This document shows positions 49,189 through 58,474 of a stretch of 64,000 nucleotides of DNA, in pieces; position 1 is the stretch's first letter; each line of letters opens with the position of its first letter. Where the stretch lies: the NCBI GenBank assembly GCA_030054835.1, contig JASGVS010000006.1, positions 20,397 to 84,396 of the forward strand, given 5' to 3'. This DNA comes from UBA3910 sp002391465. Its GTDB lineage: Bacteria; Bacillota; Limnochordia; Darwinibacteriales; Darwinibacteriaceae. The position numbers and the translations under genes are program-made. The notes below the pieces were generated by a model, which worked only from the letters and a program-made list of their open reading frames with translations, made no database searches and was not told the origin of the DNA.

Positions 49189-50310
49189 ATGAAAAACCTA
49201 AGAAGGTTAAGCATCCTGTTGACTGTTTTTGTGCTCCTTGCAGGCTGTTCGGTGGGTGTCTACCGTCCCCCTGGCCACTTAGTGGGTTATGTCTATATTC
49301 CCGGTGGAACCTACGTGAAGCTTGCAGAATTGGAGGAGATCCTCTTTTCCGCAGACCGGGAGCCGCCTGAGGGCTATATCCCCCTATTCGGTGCCGAAGT
49401 GAGGGTCGGTGGCAGGTATGGCGTCACAGACGGCAGTGGACGCTTTGAAATCTGGAATATCAGTCCAGGCTGGCGCACTGTGACAGTGTCCCATTCTTAC
49501 CTGCGCTCACCAATTAGACGAGCGGTCCTGATTGAGAGCGATAAAACCACTTGGCTTGGGCGCTATGAAGAGGGTCCCCTCTTTGGCGGTGTAGGTTACT
49601 TCCTAGTGATCGGTATTGGTAAATACCCCGGTCAATCAGAAGACCCTCCCGGCGTTGTCCAAACAGCGGAGATGGTCTACGAGGAACTGTTTAAGAAAAA
49701 TGGACTATACGCCTTTGGCGCCAAGCTGATCAACACCCAAGCAACTAAGGCCAAAATAAAGCGTCAAATTGAAGAGATTGTGGATCTGGCTCTGGTTGAT
49801 CCAAATGGAAACTCCGACGATTATTTGGTTATTTACTTCGCCGGCAAATCAGGGCAGGACTATCTTTCGCCCAGCGACGATGATCTATCGGGCTGGCATA
49901 AAGCGATCACCGACGCGGAACTGGAGTCCTGGCTCAGGCCCTTTCCCGGCAGTGTGACCTTAATCATTGACGGAACCGAATCGGCTACCATGGCAGACGG
50001 GAGAATCTTCAAACCCTATGCCCTGCAAAAACCGAAGTACACCGTGATCAGCGCTGCCAGAAAGGGGGAGGAAGTGTTCTACGAGCCTCCCTTGGAAAGC
50101 AGTGTCTTTTCCCATTTCTTGGTCAAGGGTATCACTGACCGCTGGTATGGTGCAGATTGGAACGGCGATGGGGATATTACCGCCCGGGAGCTTTACGACT
50201 ACCTCTACGCTGAAATGCGGAAATATTTCCGCAACTGGAATGATCCCGATTCCCATATGCCCGCCTTTCACAGCGGCGATTATGGGAATGCGACTGTCTT
50301 TCGCTATTAA
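49189..50310 (+). CDS. Caspase-fold lipoprotein lacking catalytic His and Cys
   Basis: The 373-residue protein has a lipoprotein signal (LLAGC, C20), a carboxypeptidase-regulatory-like beta domain (~30-125; DGSGRFEIWNISPGWRTVTV) and a C14 caspase-like domain (~133-373). The caspase frame is clear: YFLVIGIGKYPG, YLVIYFAGKSGQDYLSPSDD, VTLIIDGTESATM, TVISAARKGEEVFYEP and VFSHFLVKGI. In active members the second motif reads FSGHG and the third DxC; here K220 and T263 replace His and Cys, so it should be proteolytically dead. An EF-hand-like DWNGDGDITARELYDYL (323-339) follows. It probably binds calcium and a partner at the cell envelope. Confidence 0.82.
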   Translation: MKNLRRLSILLTVFVLLAGCSVGVYRPPGHLVGYVYIPGGTYVKLAELEEILFSADREPPEGYIPLFGAEVRVGGRYGVTDGSGRFEIWNISPGWRTVTVSHSYLRSPIRRAVLIESDKTTWLGRYEEGPLFGGVGYFLVIGIGKYPGQSEDPPGVVQTAEMVYEELFKKNGLYAFGAKLINTQATKAKIKRQIEEIVDLALVDPNGNSDDYLVIYFAGKSGQDYLSPSDDDLSGWHKAITDAELESWLRPFPGSVTLIIDGTESATMADGRIFKPYALQKPKYTVISAARKGEEVFYEPPLESSVFSHFLVKGITDRWYGADWNGDGDITARELYDYLYAEMRKYFRNWNDPDSHMPAFHSGDYGNATVFRY

Positions 50311-50325
50311 CAAAGGAGGAGTTAA

Positions 50326-51084
50326 ATGCGCAGGTTTGTTATGCTTCTGCTGTTGTTTGTCACTTTCCCAGTCTTCGCCCTCTCACCAAACATTATCCCG
50401 GGTGATGGTATTGTGGCCATAGCCTGGCAGGAGGGGAATACGTGGCAGGTTGCTGTGGGAAATCCAAATAACACTCGCAGCACCGTGACCATTTCCACGC
50501 CCACCCTTGATGTTTGGGGGAGGCCTGTTTTTACGAGCAGACGGGTTACTATACCGGGCAGGACGATTGTCCAGGAGTCCTTTACGCCTGAAGTTCCCCG
50601 GCGAGGTGCGGAACCAAGGATCTTGATCAAGGAGGGGTACCGCAGCTGGGAAATTGATGTCCAGAGTTCGGAAATTCTGATGGTGAAGGAGTTTGTGGTA
50701 CCGGCTAACACGGATTGGGAAGCGGCAATCGACTTGGGATTTCTATGGGGAGTGGGCGATGGTATACGCCTTGTGATCGACGATAATTACAGTACGTCAG
50801 AAGGCCGGCAGCGGGGACCCGTCACGCTGACGCTGGTGGAAGGGGGCCTACGGCGGGTCGGTTACTCCAACTCCATTGAATTTGTGAGGCCTAAGGCCCA
50901 TGTCAAACTGAGGACGCCCCCGGGTGCCGGTTTGACTGTACTCACCTTCGGGATGCGGGTGGAAGGCGGCGAATACGGCAGACGGGGAGAAGAAATTCCC
51001 GGACCGACCATTTTGGTCTACGGCCGCAACATCCGTTTCCAGGGTGCACCCGCTTCCGGCGGTTCGGGCAGGGTGAAATATTAA
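50326..51084 (+). CDS. Exported beta-rich protein of unknown function
   Basis: The 252-residue product has a signal peptide (FVMLLLLFVTFPVFA) and a mature part of short beta strands (IVAIAWQEGNTWQVAVGNPNNTRSTVTIS, LLIKEGYRSW-like segments, VTLTLVEGGLRRVGYSN), resembling an Ig-like or adhesin fold. I recognise no family. It lies 15 bp after the pseudo-caspase gene behind AAAGGAGG, so the two are probably co-expressed and may work together on the cell surface. Confidence 0.68.
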   Translation: MRRFVMLLLLFVTFPVFALSPNIIPGDGIVAIAWQEGNTWQVAVGNPNNTRSTVTISTPTLDVWGRPVFTSRRVTIPGRTIVQESFTPEVPRRGAEPRILIKEGYRSWEIDVQSSEILMVKEFVVPANTDWEAAIDLGFLWGVGDGIRLVIDDNYSTSEGRQRGPVTLTLVEGGLRRVGYSNSIEFVRPKAHVKLRTPPGAGLTVLTFGMRVEGGEYGRRGEEIPGPTILVYGRNIRFQGAPASGGSGRVKY

Positions 51085-51178
51085 GGGAACTGCCAGAATT
51101 AGGATAAAATGGCAGGGAGTCCTGTTCATGTGTGGAAGTAAAATACCGATATAAGCAAAAAGAGGGGGTGTGGGCCAA

Positions 51179-52060
51179 ATGAGACACGCTGATTTTGTGA
51201 TTGTAACAGGCCTATCGGGAGCGGGGAAGAGTCAAGCGATGCAGGCGTTGGAAGATCTCCATTACTTCTGTATAGATAATCTACCCCCGTCGCTGCTGCC
51301 TCCCCTAGTAGAACTGCATGCCCAATCGGGGCAGGAGCGAAAGTATGCAGTGGCCATTGACGTACGGGTGCGGGAGTATTTCAGCGATCTCCGTGATACG
51401 CTGGAGTGGCTGGAAACGAGTGGTTATTCCTACCACATCATCTTTTTGGATTGTAACGACAATACGCTGATCACCCGTTTCAGTGAAACAAGGAGGCCCC
51501 ACCCACTTGTGAAGGGGCAAACTGGGCCCGAGAGTATCTTTGCAACGATTGCAACCGAACGGCGCCTCCTGTCGGAAGCAAGGCAGATGGCAGACGTGAT
51601 CATCGATACTACAGATCTCCGTCCAGTTGATCTGCGCATGCGCCTGCAGGAGATATACCAGGGTGTATCTCTGCATGATGCCCTGCGCGTGGATATCTTC
51701 TCCTTCGGTTATAAATTCGGTACGCCCATTGATGCGGATATCATCTTTGATGTGCGGTTCATTCCCAATCCCTTTTATGTGGATGAACTGCGGCCCCTAA
51801 CCGGGGAAGATGAGAAGGTGGCGGCCTACGTTTTGGAAAACCCCAAGACGGAGGAGTTTCTGCAGCGGTTCACCGAACTGGTGGGGATCTTGGTACCCGA
51901 ATATGCCCGGGAGGGGAAGACGGGCCTGAGCATTGGTATTGGCTGTACAGGCGGCCAGCATCGCTCCGTGGCGGTCTCCATTGAGATGGCCAAGCGGCTC
52001 AAAGCTAAGGGTATTAAGGCCCGCTACAGGCACCGGGAGCTGACAAGAACGGGTTCGTGA
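51179..52060 (+). CDS. rapZ: RNase adapter protein RapZ (YvcJ)
   Basis: The 293-residue nucleotide-binding protein has Walker A GLSGAGKS (11-18), YFCIDNLPPSLLPPLVEL, RRPHPLV, a Walker-B-like VIIDTTDLRP and the C-terminal GIGCTGGQHRSVAVS, diagnostic of RapZ/YvcJ. In E. coli it guides RNase E to the GlmZ sRNA; in B. subtilis YvcJ is a nucleotidase. It usually lies next to yvcK and whiA, but not here. ATG 51179 is 10 nt from the purine run; GTG 51170 is too near. Confidence 0.95.
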   Translation: MRHADFVIVTGLSGAGKSQAMQALEDLHYFCIDNLPPSLLPPLVELHAQSGQERKYAVAIDVRVREYFSDLRDTLEWLETSGYSYHIIFLDCNDNTLITRFSETRRPHPLVKGQTGPESIFATIATERRLLSEARQMADVIIDTTDLRPVDLRMRLQEIYQGVSLHDALRVDIFSFGYKFGTPIDADIIFDVRFIPNPFYVDELRPLTGEDEKVAAYVLENPKTEEFLQRFTELVGILVPEYAREGKTGLSIGIGCTGGQHRSVAVSIEMAKRLKAKGIKARYRHRELTRTGS

Positions 52061-52074
52061 CAGAAGGAATTAAT

Positions 52075-52103
52075 TTGTCTTTTAACTGGAGCAAGGGTAT
52101 ACT
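52075..52103 (+). promoter_or_regulatory. SigA-type promoter of MATE-nadE-rluA operon
   Basis: TTGTCT (52075-52080), 17-bp spacer, TATACT (52098-52103), 57 bp before the MATE start. Confidence 0.6.
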
Positions 52104-52160
52104 AGGGTGCAGTTGAAGATGATACCAGCTTTCAATTTCTAATGGAGGAAAGGAGAAGCT

Positions 52161-53537
52161 ATGGATCGGGCTGAACGTCTAGGTACGGAGAGAATTTTAC
52201 CCCTTCTGCTCCAGTTTTCCATTCCCGCCAGTGTGGGAATGCTTGTACAGGCTTTATACAACGTAGTAGATAGAATTTTCGTAGGCAACGGGGTGGGCCC
52301 CCTTGGCTTAGCGGGACTGGCTATTGTCTACCCGGTGATGCTGATCAAACTTGCAGTCAATATGCTGATCGGGCTTGGTGCCACCGCCCTCATCTCAATT
52401 CGCTTGGGCGAAGGGCGCCGGAAAGAGGCGGAACAGATTCTGTCAACCGCCTTTACTATGCTCATCTTGCTATCCCTAGTACTGACCGTTTTGGGTATTG
52501 CTTTTCTGGATCCCTTGTTGCGCCTTTTAGGGGCTAGTGAAGAGGTTGTGCCCTATGCCCGCGATTACCTAAGCATCATCCTTTACGGCAGTGTGTTTCA
52601 AGCCATTGGCTTTGGCCTAAACCACATGATCCGGGCCCAGGGTAACCCCCGGTTGGCCATGGCCACCATGCTGATCGGTGCCATCACCAATACTATCTTA
52701 GACCCCGTCTTTATCTTTGGCTTTGGTTGGGGAGTGAAAGGGGCAGCAGTGGCAACCGTACTTTCCCAGATGGTTTCGGCCGCTTGGGTCCTTTCCTATT
52801 TTGTGCGGGGCAAGAGCCAGCTGAGCCTGGATTTCCGCCAAGCACACAAGATCAGCTGGCCTGTAGTGTGGCAGATTGTGGCCATCGGTTTTGCGCCCTT
52901 TGCCATGCAGCTGGCCGCTAGTCTGCAGAATATCATACTTAACCAGAGCCTAGCTGCCTACGGCGGCGATCTGGCTATATCAGCCATGGGCATAGTGTTC
53001 AGTGTTAACACCATTTTTATGATGCCCATCTTCGGCATTAACCAAGGTTCCCAGCCCATTATCGGTTTCAATTTCGGAGCAAAGCAGTATGACCGAGTTA
53101 AGGAGACGCTCTTTTACGCCATGGTTGGCGCCACAATCTTGGTTACATTGGGCTTTCTGGCCACGCGCTTCATCCCGGAACTGCTGGTCAGCCTCTTTGG
53201 TAGGCAGGATGCGGAATTGACCGCCTTGGGAGTGCGCAGCATGAAAACGGTTATGGCCCTGTTTCCCATTATCGGGGTCCAGATTGTGGGTTCCAACTAC
53301 TTCCAAGCAGTGGGTAAACCGAAAAAATCGGCCCTGCTTTCCCTATCCAGGCAGTTTATCCTACTCATTCCCATGCTCCTTATTCTGCCCCGGTTTTGGG
53401 GACTGACAGGCGTTTACCTCGCCTTCCCCTTCTCTGATGCTGGCGCTACCGCCTTAACGGTGTTCCTGTTGCGAAGGGAATTGGTTGGCTTGAACGCAGC
53501 TGAGGCGGGGCAGAAGATCGCAACATCACAAGCCTAA
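52161..53537 (+). CDS. MATE-family multidrug/Na+ antiporter
   Basis: The 458-residue, 12-helix protein matches MATE transporters of the DinF/MepA group: FSIPASVGMLVQALYNVVDRIFVGNGVGPLGLAGLAIVYPV, MIRAQGNPRLAMATMLIGAITNTILDPVFIFGFGWGVKGAAVATVLSQ, MPIFGINQGSQPIIGFNFGAKQYDRVKE. It exports cationic drugs or metabolites. GGAGGAAAGGAG precedes ATG 52161. The next gene, nadE, starts 16 bp after it. Confidence 0.95.
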   Translation: MDRAERLGTERILPLLLQFSIPASVGMLVQALYNVVDRIFVGNGVGPLGLAGLAIVYPVMLIKLAVNMLIGLGATALISIRLGEGRRKEAEQILSTAFTMLILLSLVLTVLGIAFLDPLLRLLGASEEVVPYARDYLSIILYGSVFQAIGFGLNHMIRAQGNPRLAMATMLIGAITNTILDPVFIFGFGWGVKGAAVATVLSQMVSAAWVLSYFVRGKSQLSLDFRQAHKISWPVVWQIVAIGFAPFAMQLAASLQNIILNQSLAAYGGDLAISAMGIVFSVNTIFMMPIFGINQGSQPIIGFNFGAKQYDRVKETLFYAMVGATILVTLGFLATRFIPELLVSLFGRQDAELTALGVRSMKTVMALFPIIGVQIVGSNYFQAVGKPKKSALLSLSRQFILLIPMLLILPRFWGLTGVYLAFPFSDAGATALTVFLLRRELVGLNAAEAGQKIATSQA

Positions 53538-53553
53538 CCTGAGGGGTGATCCC

Positions 53554-55152
53554 ATGCAGATCTATTTAGCTCAAGTAAATCCAACGGTAGGGGATTTGGC
53601 AGGCAATTTCGAGATCCTCAAGAAAACGGTTGCGGCCAATTCCCAAGCCCATTTGATCGTCTTTCCCGAGCTCTTCTTGACCGGCTATCCGCCCAAAGGC
53701 CTACTGTTAAACGGAGACTTCCTCCGGGCAGTTGAGGAGAGCCTGGTTAAGGTAAAGGAGTTTCTCCGGCAATATCCAACCACATCCGTAATTGTGGGAT
53801 TGCCCAGGCGGGTAGAGGGTAAGCTGTACAACTCTGCGTTTTTAATCCAAGCTGGGGAAATTCTCGCTGTCTATGACAAACGGAACCTGTCCCCTTTCCG
53901 GTTGTTTGATGAGAATAGCTATTTCACCCCGGGTAAGGACCTCAAACCCATAACCTACGCAGGTCGCTCCTTAGCTATCTCCCTTGGTTTGGAGCTGTGT
54001 TCAGAAACCGCCAAGGAACTTAAAGACCTAGGAGCCGAGCTGATTATCAACCCGGCAGCAGTTCCCTATCAGGTGGGTAGGTGGAACGAGCTGTGGGAAG
54101 AGCTAAAAACAACGGCAGAACAAGTCGGCCTTCCGGTCCTGCGGGTAGGGCAGGTAGGAACCAACGATGAACTGGTCTTTGCCGGTGGAACAGCAGCACT
54201 GGCTGGTGACGGAAAACAGTTGAGCTCCTCTCCCGATTTCAGCGAAGGCGGCGCAGTCGTTAACCTGGCTGCAGTGGACAGTGGGGAGGAATTCGAAGGA
54301 GCGGATGAAACCGCGGAGATATACAGAGCGTTGGTGCTCAGCCTGAGGGATTACGCCCGGAAGACGGGAATCAGGAAGGGGATCATCGGGATTTCCGGTG
54401 GCTTAGATTCAGCCGTCTCGGCGGTAATTGCCTGTGAGGCTTTGGGTGCGGAGAACATCCGGGCAGTTACCCAGCCCGGGCCCTATACCCTGCCGGAGGG
54501 TTTAGTAGACGCGAAGAACCTGGCCAAAAACCTAGGTCTCGATTTGGATGTGCTTTCCATCAATTCCCTTTACCAAGCGGTCGTGAGCTATTTCGGCGAA
54601 GAATTCACCCACTCAGAAGTGGATGTGGCCAAGGAAAATATTCAGGCCAGGCTCAGGGGCAATCTGCTCATGGTCCTTTCCAACCGCTTCGGTGGCTTGG
54701 TTTTAACGAACAGCAACAAAAGCGAACTGGCCATGGGTTATACTACTTTGTACGGGGATATGTGCGGGGGTATGGCAGTTCTAGGTGATGTGTACAAAAC
54801 CCAAGTTTACCAGCTCGCCTATTACATCAACCGGGAGCGGGAGATTATCCCCTGGCATACCATTGAAAAGCCCCCATCAGCAGAGTTGAGGCCCAACCAG
54901 AGGGACGATGAGTCCCTGCCGCCCTATGATGTTTTGGACGGTATTCTGAGTGCTTATCTGGATCAGGGTTTAGCCCCCAGTGAAATTATGCAGGACTTCC
55001 CGCCCGAAACGGTGCGCTGGGTTATTAGAACAGCGGAGAGGAACGAATACAAGCGCAGGCAGGCGGCCCTAATCCCCAGGATCACCACTCCCATCTCTGG
55101 TTTGGAGCGGCAGATGCCCATTGCGGCAGTGAAAGAAGTAGGAGAGATTTAA
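53554..55152 (+). CDS. nadE: Glutamine-dependent NAD+ synthetase
   Basis: The 532-residue protein joins an N-terminal nitrilase-type glutaminase (~1-260: Glu in VFPELFLTGYPP, Lys in YDKRNLSPF, Cys in LGLELCSE) to a C-terminal NAD synthase domain (~265-532: P-loop IGISGGLDSAV, LTNSNKSELAMGYTTLYGDMCGGMAVLGDVYKTQVY). It amidates deamido-NAD. The glutaminase signatures are looser than usual, but all three catalytic residues are there. Its TAA overlaps the next ATG (TAATG). Confidence 0.95.
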   Translation: MQIYLAQVNPTVGDLAGNFEILKKTVAANSQAHLIVFPELFLTGYPPKGLLLNGDFLRAVEESLVKVKEFLRQYPTTSVIVGLPRRVEGKLYNSAFLIQAGEILAVYDKRNLSPFRLFDENSYFTPGKDLKPITYAGRSLAISLGLELCSETAKELKDLGAELIINPAAVPYQVGRWNELWEELKTTAEQVGLPVLRVGQVGTNDELVFAGGTAALAGDGKQLSSSPDFSEGGAVVNLAAVDSGEEFEGADETAEIYRALVLSLRDYARKTGIRKGIIGISGGLDSAVSAVIACEALGAENIRAVTQPGPYTLPEGLVDAKNLAKNLGLDLDVLSINSLYQAVVSYFGEEFTHSEVDVAKENIQARLRGNLLMVLSNRFGGLVLTNSNKSELAMGYTTLYGDMCGGMAVLGDVYKTQVYQLAYYINREREIIPWHTIEKPPSAELRPNQRDDESLPPYDVLDGILSAYLDQGLAPSEIMQDFPPETVRWVIRTAERNEYKRRQAALIPRITTPISGLERQMPIAAVKEVGEI

Positions 55153-55829
55153 TGAGCCAAATTCCCATTCTATACGAGGATAACCACCTCTTGGTGGTGG
55201 TAAAGCCGCCCAATCTCCTTTCCCAGGGTGACCAGACGGGTGATGATGACCTGCACAGCCTGTTGAAGGAGTACATCAGGGAGAAGTACAACAAGCCGGG
55301 CAATGTGTATTTAGGCCTTGTGCATCGCCTAGACAGGCCCACCGGGGGTGTAATGGTGTTTGCCAAAACTTCCAAGGCGGCTGGGCGCTTGTCCGAGCAG
55401 CTGCGGGACAACACCCTCCAGCGGAGTTACTTAACCATCGTTTCCGGCTATCCCGAACCTCTCCAGGGTGAAAGGCGCGATTATCTGCTTAAGGACAATA
55501 GGACGAACATGGTGAGTGTGGTTAAACCCAATGTAGCGGGGGCACAGGAAGCAATCCTTAAGTACCAGGTGCTGGACATGAAAAACGGATTCAGTCTAGT
55601 TCGGGTTCAGCTCCTAACTGGTAGACCCCACCAGATCCGGGTCCAGATGGCCGCCTTTGGTCATCCTGTTTTGGGCGACCAGCGCTACGGACCCCGTACT
55701 AACGTGCGGCAACAGCTTGCCCTTTGGGCTGAAAGGATCTCCCTAGTCCATCCCACAAAAAAAGAGCGGTTGGAGTTTTCCGAACCGCCCCCGAAAGAGA
55801 AACCGTGGACCGATTTTCGTCTGCCCTGA
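55152..55829 (+). CDS. RluA-family RNA pseudouridine synthase
   Basis: The 225-residue protein has the RluA catalytic motif LVHRLDRPTGGVMVFAKTSKAAGRLSEQ with its Asp, the opening ILYEDNHLLVVVKPPNLLSQGD, and LLTGRPHQIRVQMAAFGHPVLGDQRYG. There is no S4 domain, so it belongs to the short RluA group; the RNA target (rRNA or tRNA) is not clear. Translation is coupled to nadE. The stop codon lies inside the terminator hairpin. Confidence 0.92.
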   Translation: MSQIPILYEDNHLLVVVKPPNLLSQGDQTGDDDLHSLLKEYIREKYNKPGNVYLGLVHRLDRPTGGVMVFAKTSKAAGRLSEQLRDNTLQRSYLTIVSGYPEPLQGERRDYLLKDNRTNMVSVVKPNVAGAQEAILKYQVLDMKNGFSLVRVQLLTGRPHQIRVQMAAFGHPVLGDQRYGPRTNVRQQLALWAERISLVHPTKKERLEFSEPPPKEKPWTDFRLP

Positions 55830-55854
55830 TCGAATTGATCAGGGTTTGTTTTTT
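55824..55854 (+). terminator. Terminator of MATE-nadE-rluA operon
   Basis: CCCTGATC-GAATT-GATCAGGG stem followed by TTTGTTTTTT; the hairpin includes the stop codon of the pseudouridine synthase gene. Confidence 0.9.
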
Positions 55855-56303
55855 AGTACGAACTTCTGCACTGTAATTCCTTCCCCCAGGGTCATAATGG
55901 CCATGGTAATGGGTAAGGTGAACCGCCTGGGTCCGGCGCTGCCCGGGTTGATTACAAGCATCTTTCCGCGCCTTTCTTCTTTGTACTGGTGGGTGTGCCC
56001 GTGGACAACCACGTCAGCCTCAAGCTCGGTGAGATCCAAGTGTTGGAGGTTATGCACTACTACGATGGAAAAACCTCCGATTTCAACTCGCTCCACATCC
56101 TTTAGTTCCGAGGCCCAACTGCCCATATCCATATTACCCCTGACTACCGTGGTGGGAGCAATCCGCCTTATTTCCTCCAGTGTTTCTGGATCGTTCACGT
56201 CGCCAGCATGGATGATATGGTCACAGTCCAGGAGTAATTCCCGAGCTTGGCTGCGGAAAATCCCGTGTGTGTCGGAAATCAACCCTATTCTCATTTCCTG
56301 CAC
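55839..56303 (-). CDS. YfcE/MJ0936-type metallophosphodiesterase
   Basis: The 154-residue protein has all five metallophosphoesterase motifs: LISDTHG (D-x-H), HAGDV (GD), RGNMDM (GN-x-D), VVHN (H) and HGHTHQ (GHTH). Size and order fit the YfcE/YsnB group of Mn2+-dependent phosphodiesterases, active on model and possibly cyclic-nucleotide substrates. GTG 56303 behind AAGGGGG is preferred over ATG 56294. Confidence 0.93.
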   Translation of the reverse strand: MQEMRIGLISDTHGIFRSQARELLLDCDHIIHAGDVNDPETLEEIRRIAPTTVVRGNMDMGSWASELKDVERVEIGGFSIVVVHNLQHLDLTELEADVVVHGHTHQYKEERRGKMLVINPGSAGPRRFTLPITMAIMTLGEGITVQKFVLKNKP

Positions 56304-56379
56304 CGAAATCCCCCTTTTTCGTCGTCTGTATCATAATGAAATGATTATACAGACATTTTTTGGGCTTGTCAAAGCGTTT

Positions 56380-58461
56380 TCAGTCCCTCACCGCTCTGAT
56401 TATGCGCATGGAGTTGAGTACTGTCAATATGGTCACGCCCACATCGGCAAAGACGGCCTGCCAGAGGGAAACGGCGCTTACGGCGCCTAAAAGCAGCACC
56501 ACTACCTTGACCACTAAAGCTAGGTTAATATTCTGCCAGACAATGCGGTTGGTCTTTCCAGCCGTTTCCATCGCCTCAACCACAGCGAAGGGATTGTCGG
56601 TCATCAGAACCACATCAGCCGTCTCCACAGCGGCTTCCGAGCCAAGGGCCCCCATGGCTACGCCCACGTGGGCCCTGGCTAGGGCAGGGGCATCGTTGAT
56701 ACCGTCACCCACAAAGACCACTTTGGACTTTCCATCGCTATTCTGGATGATGGCGTCCACCTGCTCCACCTTCTGCTCCGGCAGGAGCTCTGCATGGAAC
56801 TCATGAATTCCTAAGGCTGCAGCTGTACCCTGGGCCGCACTGGCCGAATCGCCTGTGAGCATAATCACCCTCTTGCCCAGCTGCTTGAGTCGCTGTACCG
56901 CTTCTATCGCGCCAGGTTTGGGACTGTCGCTGAGCCATATGATGCCCGCCCGTTTCCCGTCGATGGCCACATACACGCCCGAAAACGAACCGACTGCCTC
57001 CATTTCGATGCCAGCTTGGGCTAGGAAACGGGCACTGCCAACCAGGATTTCCCTGTCCTGCCAGCGGGCCTTGACGCCCAATCCGGTCAGTTCTTCTACC
57101 TCCGAGACTTCACTTAAGGCAATTTCTTGGCCGTAAGCAGCAGCTATGGAACGGGCGATGGGGTGGGAGGAGAAACTTTCCCCATGGGCTGCCGCCGCCA
57201 GTACCTCTTCTTCTGTAAAGGGAGGCTCCGCCTCTACCCTCTGAACAGTAAAATCACCGGAAGTGAGGGTACCCGTTTTGTCAAAAACCACCGTATCCGC
57301 TTCGTGCAGTGCCTGCAGGTAGTTACTGCCCTTAACTAAGATGCCCTGTTTGGACGCTCGCCCTATACCGCCGAAAAAGCCAAGGGGAATGGAGACCACT
57401 AGGGCGCAGGGGCAGGAAATTACCAAGAAAACAAGGGCCCTGTAAAACCAACTCTCAAAGGAAGCAGCGAAAAAGAGGGGAGGGATAGCAGCAATTAAGG
57501 CGGCCGCACCTACCACTGCAGGGGTGTAATACCTAGCAAAGGAAGTGATGAAGTCTTCCGTGGGCGCCTTATTGGCCGCCGCGTTTTCCACCAGGTCGAG
57601 AATTCTGGCCACGGCCGATTGGGCCGCTTCCTTTGTCGCCTCAATGGTTAAAAGGCCGCTCAGGTTAATACAGCCGGCTAACACCTCTTCACCTGTCTCC
57701 ACCGGGCGGGCGAGACTCTCTCCCGTTAAAGCGGACGCATCGAGGGAGGACGAACCGTCCAAGATTATTCCATCCACCGGAATACGCTCGCCGGGGAGGA
57801 CAAAAAGAACGTCTCCCACTTTTACATCTTCCACCGGCACATCAACCAGCTGTTCTCCTTGCTTACGGTGGGCAATTTGCGGCTTAATCGCTATCAGAGC
57901 CTGGATCGAGCGGCGGGAATGGTCGACCGCTAATCCCTGCAGGAATTCCCCTGTGCGATAAAAGAGCATGACTGAAGCTGCTTCCGGCAGCTCGCCAATG
58001 GCTAGGGCGCCGAGGGTAGCAATTGTCATCAGGAAATTTTCATCGAAAATTTGCCCCTGGATGATGTTTTTCCCCGCTTGCAGAATGATCTCCCAGCCCG
58101 CCAAAAAGTAGGCTAGGAGAATTAGGCCGTTTTTGCCAAGACCCGCAGGTAGAAAAAGGGCAGTGAAGAAGCTGAGCAACCCGGCAGCAAAGGCTAGGTT
58201 GCGCCCAGTTAAGACATCTACCCTTACCTTAGGAGTAGGGGCTTCGCTTACCAACACACCCGGTTCCAGCGCAGCAACAATTTCACTCAGGGCAGACTTA
58301 ATGTCCTCTTTCTGAGCGTCCTTGTGCGTGTCGAGGATAATCCTGCTGGTGGGAAAATCCACCACCGCTTTTTTTACGTTATTTAATTTTCCGGCTGCCA
58401 CTTCAATTTTTTGAGCGCAGCTGGCGCAGTCGAGCCCCTGCAGATGATAGATTTGGCGCAT
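56380..58461 (-). CDS. cadA: Heavy-metal P1B-type ATPase (Zn/Cd/Pb exporter)
   Basis: The 693-residue pump has an N-terminal HMA domain with GLDCASC (C12, C15), eight helices, the membrane metal site ISCPCALVVSIP, phosphorylated Asp in FDKTGTLT, the HP locus SSHPIA and the hinge GDGINDAPALARAHVGVAMG. CPC with a late K in the NLALVVKVVVLLLGA helix places it with Zn2+/Cd2+/Pb2+ exporters. ATG 58461 with GAGGTG is chosen over TTG 58488, which lies inside cadC. It is 13 bp downstream of its ArsR-type repressor. Confidence 0.95.
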   Translation of the reverse strand: MRQIYHLQGLDCASCAQKIEVAAGKLNNVKKAVVDFPTSRIILDTHKDAQKEDIKSALSEIVAALEPGVLVSEAPTPKVRVDVLTGRNLAFAAGLLSFFTALFLPAGLGKNGLILLAYFLAGWEIILQAGKNIIQGQIFDENFLMTIATLGALAIGELPEAASVMLFYRTGEFLQGLAVDHSRRSIQALIAIKPQIAHRKQGEQLVDVPVEDVKVGDVLFVLPGERIPVDGIILDGSSSLDASALTGESLARPVETGEEVLAGCINLSGLLTIEATKEAAQSAVARILDLVENAAANKAPTEDFITSFARYYTPAVVGAAALIAAIPPLFFAASFESWFYRALVFLVISCPCALVVSIPLGFFGGIGRASKQGILVKGSNYLQALHEADTVVFDKTGTLTSGDFTVQRVEAEPPFTEEEVLAAAAHGESFSSHPIARSIAAAYGQEIALSEVSEVEELTGLGVKARWQDREILVGSARFLAQAGIEMEAVGSFSGVYVAIDGKRAGIIWLSDSPKPGAIEAVQRLKQLGKRVIMLTGDSASAAQGTAAALGIHEFHAELLPEQKVEQVDAIIQNSDGKSKVVFVGDGINDAPALARAHVGVAMGALGSEAAVETADVVLMTDNPFAVVEAMETAGKTNRIVWQNINLALVVKVVVLLLGAVSAVSLWQAVFADVGVTILTVLNSMRIIRAVRD

Positions 58462-58474
58462 GTTTAACACCTCG

